Shown one piece after another: positions 5,000 through 7,904 of a stretch of 7,904 bases of DNA (within the stretch, counting starts at the first letter, position 1; the number at the start of each line of letters is the position of its first letter). This stretch comes from Planctomycetota bacterium (GTDB taxonomy: Bacteria; Planctomycetota; UBA1135; GCA-002686595): contig JAPKBY010000066.1 of the NCBI GenBank assembly GCA_028823185.1, forward strand, positions 1 to 7,904, in the 5' to 3' direction. The translations under genes were made by a program, and so were the position numbers. The notes under the pieces are model-generated. The model did not search any database, was not told the origin of the DNA, and saw only the letters and a list, made by a program, of their open reading frames with translations.

Positions 5000-6637
5000 C
5001 TATTTGGCCGCGCTGAGCTCTCTGGGGTAGCAGCGCGTGACAACGAGCTCGTCTTGCTGGATAGCTCCTCGAACGAAGTCGCCTTCTTCTAGGCCGTGTT
5101 CTGCGAGCGCAGAGAGCGAAATGATTGGGATGTCGGGTGAGTCTGGCCTGACGACCAGGCCGCCCTCTGAGGCTTCGACGATGAACCAGTCGCCGCTTGC
5201 CTCTTGCGTGTTGAGCGCTTTGTTGACGCCTATGACACGTATCAGCGATGCAGGGAAACTCTCAAAGGCTCGCTCAACGTCTTCATCTTTGGGCACGCCA
5301 TGATGTTCAACGCACCAGCGACAGAATCTCTCTAGCGCCGTCGCGACAACCTCAGATTGTTCGACGCTCACGTCTGGGTCTTGAACGAGGACTGTGCACC
5401 CGAGCAAAAGTAGTCGCTTCGCTGTCAACTCCTCTACGATTTGAATGTCGTCGAGGGTGGTGAGCGGCTCCTCAAGGCAAGCGTGACGCAAGGTGGCTTC
5501 CTCGCCATCCGTTCTCCCGATGTCCCAAAGATACTCGGTCAACAGGAGAGGTAGAACCGGCGCCCCACTGTGACCATCAGTCTCTGTTTCATCGGAGTCG
5601 TCTTCGACATCGATGCCGAGCCTCTCGCATAGCCGTGAGATCGATTCCGTTGCGTCAAGTCCGGCTGTGCGGTCTTCACTGAATGCATCGACCGCAGACT
5701 TCGTGTCTTGCTGTTCAGGAATTTGAGCGTCGCTTGTGAGGTCGCCAGCATCGTCGCGCTCTTCAACCGCTCCATTGGTCGCGGATTGGAGGTGCACCCA
5801 GCACGACAGAAACAGCTCTTGAGCTTTAGTGAGATCGATGTCGGTCTCGAAGGCGAGGTGATTCAACAGCTCGCTTATATAGCCAGCGATTAGGGGGCTG
5901 CTGGTGTCTTCAGGGAGCGGCTGCTGGGCGAGGCTCTCCACCAATCCGTCAATCTCGTCTGCGCTAAGACCGCCCTCATCGAGAAAGGATCTCAGCCTAT
6001 GAGTCGGGGTCGTAGTTTGATCTTTTTTGCCTGATCCCCAGAACATGGCCTCCAGGTCCACTTGCCTCATGCGCAGAGCTTTTCTCTGCCCGTTGTTCCT
6101 GGCCAGGTCGACGTCCCCTTGGACGGCCTTGAGGAGCTCTTCGTCACGAAAACAACCTGCTCCTGGCGAAAGAATGTGCGTCGAATCACCGCCTGAATAG
6201 AGCCTGCCTACGACGAGGTCCCCCACCTGAACTGCGTCAGCGGGCGTCCTCAAGTCAGTTGCGAACTCTCCTAGGCCAGCGAGGTCTCGCAGCCAATGGA
6301 GCCCGTCACCAGCTGGCCCTACGAGGACAAACATGCTGGCCATGGTTCCCAAGAAGACTGACTCCTGGGCTGCCAGTTGTGGACTCGCAAGCTGGCGCCA
6401 CTCAGGCATCAAGCCCTCTATGGTTAATTTGCCCTTGAGGTCATGCTCGAATAGGAACCATTCTAGGAGGCGCATCTCTGCGGCTGGCGCGTCCTGCGGA
6501 TTCCCGGAAAAGGCCCCCGTGCCGGGGAAATACTCTGCTCTGGCCGATGCGAAAATGGAGCGAAGCTCCTCGTCGCCTTGGATCAGCTCTAGGAACAGGG
6601 ACATGCCCAGGTCTAGTTCTCTGTGTGTGATGGTCAT
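5000..6637 (-). CDS. Hypothetical protein, 545 aa, multi-segment, acidic
   Basis: I do not recognise a named family. An N-terminal module (about 1-175) has the pattern of uncharacterised proteins sometimes found with SEC-C zinc motifs: an acidic helical start, RLLEWFLFEHDL (56-67), a hydrophobic strand region, and VQVGDLVVGRLYSGGDSTHILSPGAGCF (137-163). No SEC-C Cys/His motif is present. A middle helical part (about 180-285) is followed by an acidic, low-complexity linker (about 286-356, rich in Asp, Glu, Ser and Thr), a second helical part (about 357-475), and a C-terminal beta-rich module (481-538, SGDWFIVEASEGGLVV...LEEGDFVRGAI). There is no signal peptide or membrane helix, so it is probably cytosolic. 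The ATG at 6637 is preceded by GGAG about nine bases upstream. It is divergent from the CvpA-family gene (78-base spacer) and convergent with the lipoprotein gene (3-base spacer), so it is probably a single transcription unit. Confidence 0.8.
   Translation of the reverse strand: MTITHRELDLGMSLFLELIQGDEELRSIFASARAEYFPGTGAFSGNPQDAPAAEMRLLEWFLFEHDLKGKLTIEGLMPEWRQLASPQLAAQESVFLGTMASMFVLVGPAGDGLHWLRDLAGLGEFATDLRTPADAVQVGDLVVGRLYSGGDSTHILSPGAGCFRDEELLKAVQGDVDLARNNGQRKALRMRQVDLEAMFWGSGKKDQTTTPTHRLRSFLDEGGLSADEIDGLVESLAQQPLPEDTSSPLIAGYISELLNHLAFETDIDLTKAQELFLSCWVHLQSATNGAVEERDDAGDLTSDAQIPEQQDTKSAVDAFSEDRTAGLDATESISRLCERLGIDVEDDSDETETDGHSGAPVLPLLLTEYLWDIGRTDGEEATLRHACLEEPLTTLDDIQIVEELTAKRLLLLGCTVLVQDPDVSVEQSEVVATALERFCRWCVEHHGVPKDEDVERAFESFPASLIRVIGVNKALNTQEASGDWFIVEASEGGLVVRPDSPDIPIISLSALAEHGLEEGDFVRGAIQQDELVVTRCYPRELSAAK
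5009..5037. repeat. Seven-pair inverted repeat near the convergent gene ends
   Basis: CGCGCTG (5009-5015) and CAGCGCG (5031-5037) are perfect reverse complements with a 15-base loop, inside the last codons of the 545-residue gene and 12 bases past the lipoprotein stop. Read on the plus strand it would come just after the lipoprotein gene, but no T-tract follows, so a terminator is not established. Confidence 0.3.
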
Positions 6638-6715
6638 AATTCTCGCTCCGGAACCGATCAGTCTGTCTCAGGTGCGGATTGTGATCGTACCTTGTTCTGA
6701 CTTCTAGGGGCCACA
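6638..6715. promoter_or_regulatory. Divergent promoter region between the 545-aa gene and the CvpA-family gene
   Basis: Both genes must be driven from these 78 bases unless promoters lie inside the neighbouring coding regions. TTGTGA with a 17-base gap to TTCTAG was considered for the plus-strand gene, but the -10 is poor and would overlap the ribosome site. The clear element is TAGGGG at 6705-6710, five bases before the ATG at 6716. Confidence 0.35.
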
Positions 6716-7267
6716 ATGGACTATCAAGCAATCATCGAAACCGTGACCAACCTTCATTGGATTGACAATGTCGGGGCGGGAGTGGCCGGGCTGTTCCTGT
6801 TTCTTGGTCTCTGGCGGGGTCTATGGTGGCAAGTCGTGAGGCTCTTAGGGCTTGCGGCTGCCGTAGGTGTTGCGCGATGGGTTGGGCCCATTTGGGGCGA
6901 GGACATGGCTAGCTGGGCCGGGCTCAATGATGTCGTCGCGTCTGGCTTGGGCTGGTTCTGTGCCTTCCTGCTTACGCTCATCGGAGCAGCCTTCCTCGGC
7001 ATGGTCGGGAGCAGAACGATCGAAGCGATGAAGCTCAGCCTGATCAACCGCCTATTAGGTGGGCTGGCCGGTCTGGCGACAGGACTGCTGCTTTATTCCG
7101 CCCTCACCATGGTCGGCTCCTCCTTTGCCTCTGACACATGGCGTCAATCCACTTTCCCCCCGACCTACAGTGGTCAGCTGGTCGTGTCTCTAACTGAGCG
7201 CTGGCCGGTGCTTAGGACTGTGCCCGATGATGTGCTGAACGGGCTTTCTCCCCCGCAAGAGAAATGA
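6716..7267 (+). CDS. CvpA-family inner-membrane protein
   Basis: This 183-residue membrane protein has four predicted helices at about 17-33, 38-56, 72-96 and 113-134, then a soluble tail of about 50 residues. The CvpA (colicin V production protein) pattern is visible: a short N-terminal stretch ending WIDNV, a first helix ending GLWRGLWWQVVRLLGL with the conserved Arg-Gly between helices one and two, and a last-helix signature NRLLGGLAGLATGLLL. E. coli CvpA is needed for colicin V export and is linked to envelope stress tolerance; the family's molecular activity is not settled, and no bacteriocin genes are present here. The tail after helix four (SFASDTWRQSTFPP... to QEK) probably faces the periplasm. 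The start is well supported by TAGGGG five bases upstream. The next element downstream is the B12 riboswitch, which serves a different gene. Confidence 0.85.
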   Translation: MDYQAIIETVTNLHWIDNVGAGVAGLFLFLGLWRGLWWQVVRLLGLAAAVGVARWVGPIWGEDMASWAGLNDVVASGLGWFCAFLLTLIGAAFLGMVGSRTIEAMKLSLINRLLGGLAGLATGLLLYSALTMVGSSFASDTWRQSTFPPTYSGQLVVSLTERWPVLRTVPDDVLNGLSPPQEK

Positions 7268-7269
7268 CC

Positions 7270-7298
7270 TTGGCTGTTTTGCGGTCATATGCTCTAGT
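7270..7298 (+). promoter_or_regulatory. Possible sigma-70 promoter for the riboswitch transcript
   Basis: TTGGCT (7270-7275) and TCTAGT (7293-7298) are separated by exactly 17 bases, each matching four of six consensus positions. Transcription would begin near 7305, just ahead of the aptamer at 7318, which is the expected geometry. An alternative -10, TATGCT (7288-7293), has only a poor -35 partner. Confidence 0.35.
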
Positions 7299-7317
7299 GC
7301 TGACTCACAATTCAGTC

Positions 7318-7471
7318 GGTGATCAAAAGGGGAAGCAGGTTGAAATCCTGCACGGACCCGCCACTGTGATCCGCATATCTCGAGCAGAGGCTTAGCCGTC
7401 TCAGCCGCTGGGCAATCCCCGGTAAGGCGCGAAGGGAGAACGCGGTCAGTCAGGATATCCATTTGATCGCT
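7318..7471 (+). ncRNA. Cobalamin (vitamin B12) riboswitch aptamer
   Basis: The hallmark order of a cobalamin aptamer is present. It runs: AAAAGGGGAAG (7325-7335); a stem GCAGG/CCTGC (7335-7339 with 7347-7351) enclosing the conserved TTGAAAT; the B12 box GCCACTGT (7360-7367) within CCCGCCACTGTGAT; a variable arm; and the 3' signature AGTCAGGATATCC (about 7448-7460). The closing P1 helix pairs GATCA (7321-7325) with TGATC (7464-7468), extendable by three pairs including GU. The class binds adenosylcobalamin or related cobalamins and usually lowers expression of the gene downstream when B12 is plentiful. Here that gene is the secreted protein beginning at 7573. Exact outer boundaries are approximate. 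Confidence 0.93.
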
Positions 7472-7572
7472 TGGACAGTGCCCCGTGGTTTGGGCGGTCG
7501 TCTTGCAGTTGTTGCAAACAGCCCGGCACCACGTGGACATCGACGAGTTTTACTCGATGGACTTTCCACAGT
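7472..7572 (+). promoter_or_regulatory. Riboswitch expression platform and 5' leader
   Basis: About 100 structured, non-coding bases lie between the aptamer and the ATG. Nested pairings can form one long arm: GTGCC (7478-7482) with GGCAC (7525-7529), GGGC (7492-7495) with GCCC (7521-7524), and TTGCA (7503-7507) with TGCAA (7513-7517). An overlapping alternative pairs CGTGG (7484-7488) with CCACG (7529-7533). A separate hairpin CGAGT-TTT-ACTCG (7544-7556) ends 16 bases before the start codon. No T-tract follows any of these, and no clear Shine-Dalgarno precedes the ATG, which favours control of translation initiation over intrinsic termination. That choice is inferred. Confidence 0.5.
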
Positions 7573-7904
7573 ATGAGACGGCTTCTTTTCGCAGCGAGCA
7601 TCGCGCTGACGGCAACTCTTGCCAGCGCTTCACAGGACCTCCCCTCTCCTGGCTATCAATCTATAGCTGGCATAGACAATCCCGCTCCGTGGTCAACCTT
7701 TGCCACATTGAGCGATGGCTCTCGCGTCCATTTTGACGGCGCGACTGTTACGCATCAGGCCTCCGACGGCTCGTACTTAGCTACATTGCATGCCTTTTCC
7801 TCTTTCATGTTCACAGGGGCTATCGCGATAGACCCGAACGAAGACTCGCTCTTGGTCGGCGAGAGCACGAACGGGGACGTCTTTCGCGTCGAGCTCGACG
7901 GCAC
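7573..7904 (+). CDS. Secreted protein under B12 riboswitch control, possible beta-propeller (3' partial)
   Basis: The frame is open from ATG 7573 to the window end, giving 110 residues of an unfinished protein. A Sec signal peptide is clear: MRRLLF, a hydrophobic core (AASIALTATLA), then an A-S-A cleavage site near residue 19. The mature part begins DLPSPGYQSIAGIDNPAPW and continues as alternating beta strands and turns. The stretch TGAIAIDPNEDSLLVGESTNGDVFRVELDG looks like one blade of an NHL/SMP-30/YncE-type beta-propeller: hydrophobic strand, IDP turn, LLVGES strand, G-D-V-F strand, D-G turn. No lipobox is present, so it is not an N-terminal lipoprotein. Placement directly behind a cobalamin riboswitch implies a role in B12 uptake or B12-dependent physiology. 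A surface B12-binding role, as for BtuG in Bacteroides, is plausible but not shown. The C-terminus, which might carry a sorting signal, is outside the window. Confidence 0.78.
   Translation, partial: MRRLLFAASIALTATLASASQDLPSPGYQSIAGIDNPAPWSTFATLSDGSRVHFDGATVTHQASDGSYLATLHAFSSFMFTGAIAIDPNEDSLLVGESTNGDVFRVELDG

Noticed and set aside
7190..7540. Minus-strand open frame of 116 codons across the riboswitch
   Set aside because: It runs antisense through the conserved cobalamin aptamer and the end of the CvpA-family gene, with no ribosome site and no recognisable protein pattern.
7485..7736. Plus-strand frame of 83 codons overlapping the secreted protein's start
   Set aside because: It is in a different frame from the clear signal peptide and ends without recognisable features. 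Its internal ATG at 7557 is close to the hairpin before the real start but lacks a Shine-Dalgarno.
1..7904. tRNA, rRNA, CRISPR arrays, insertion sequences, prophage or defence genes
   Set aside because: No cloverleaf, no regularly spaced direct repeats, and no transposase, integrase, nuclease or helicase motifs were seen on either strand.

Overview
The window looks like chromosomal DNA of a Gram-negative bacterium of moderately high GC content. The clues are a hybrid-kinase tail, a lipoprotein with a lipobox, a Sec-exported protein, and a succinate dehydrogenase of the one-cytochrome, two-haem kind known from Bacillus, Bacteroidota, Bdellovibrio and related lineages. I cannot fix the phylum. 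Planctomycetota or another lineage outside the Proteobacteria is a guess based on the succinate dehydrogenase type and on several starts with weak Shine-Dalgarno sequences. There is no sign of a phage, transposon, CRISPR array, tRNA or rRNA.

Layout. Positions 2-403 (+) hold the C-terminal end of a sensor histidine kinase fused to a degenerate receiver domain. It meets the succinate dehydrogenase operon tail to tail, six bases apart. That operon runs on the minus strand as sdhC (3752-3096), sdhA (3096-1168) and sdhB (1156-410). sdhC and sdhA overlap by one base, and sdhA and sdhB are 11 bases apart. Upstream of sdhC lies a small minus-strand gene for a cysteine-bearing protein with a Gly-Phe-Pro repeat tail (4135-3878). 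A 240-base divergent region containing inverted repeats separates it from a plus-strand lipoprotein with a GyrI-like (AraC-type effector-binding) domain (4376-4996). The lipoprotein ends three bases from the end of a 545-residue minus-strand gene of unknown function (6637-5000). That gene is divergent from a CvpA-family four-helix membrane protein (6716-7267). The last 600 bases hold a clear cobalamin (B12) riboswitch (about 7318-7471), a structured leader, and the start of a secreted protein that runs off the window (7573-7904).

How the genes work together. Only the sdhCAB operon is a clear functional unit: complex II, linking the citric acid cycle to the quinone pool. The other genes are single transcription units arranged in divergent and convergent pairs with very short spacers, and no intrinsic terminator with a convincing T-tract is visible. 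The most informative regulatory link is the B12 riboswitch ahead of an exported, possibly beta-propeller protein. This arrangement suggests a role in B12 capture at the cell surface, comparable in logic to BtuG of Bacteroides, though homology is not shown.
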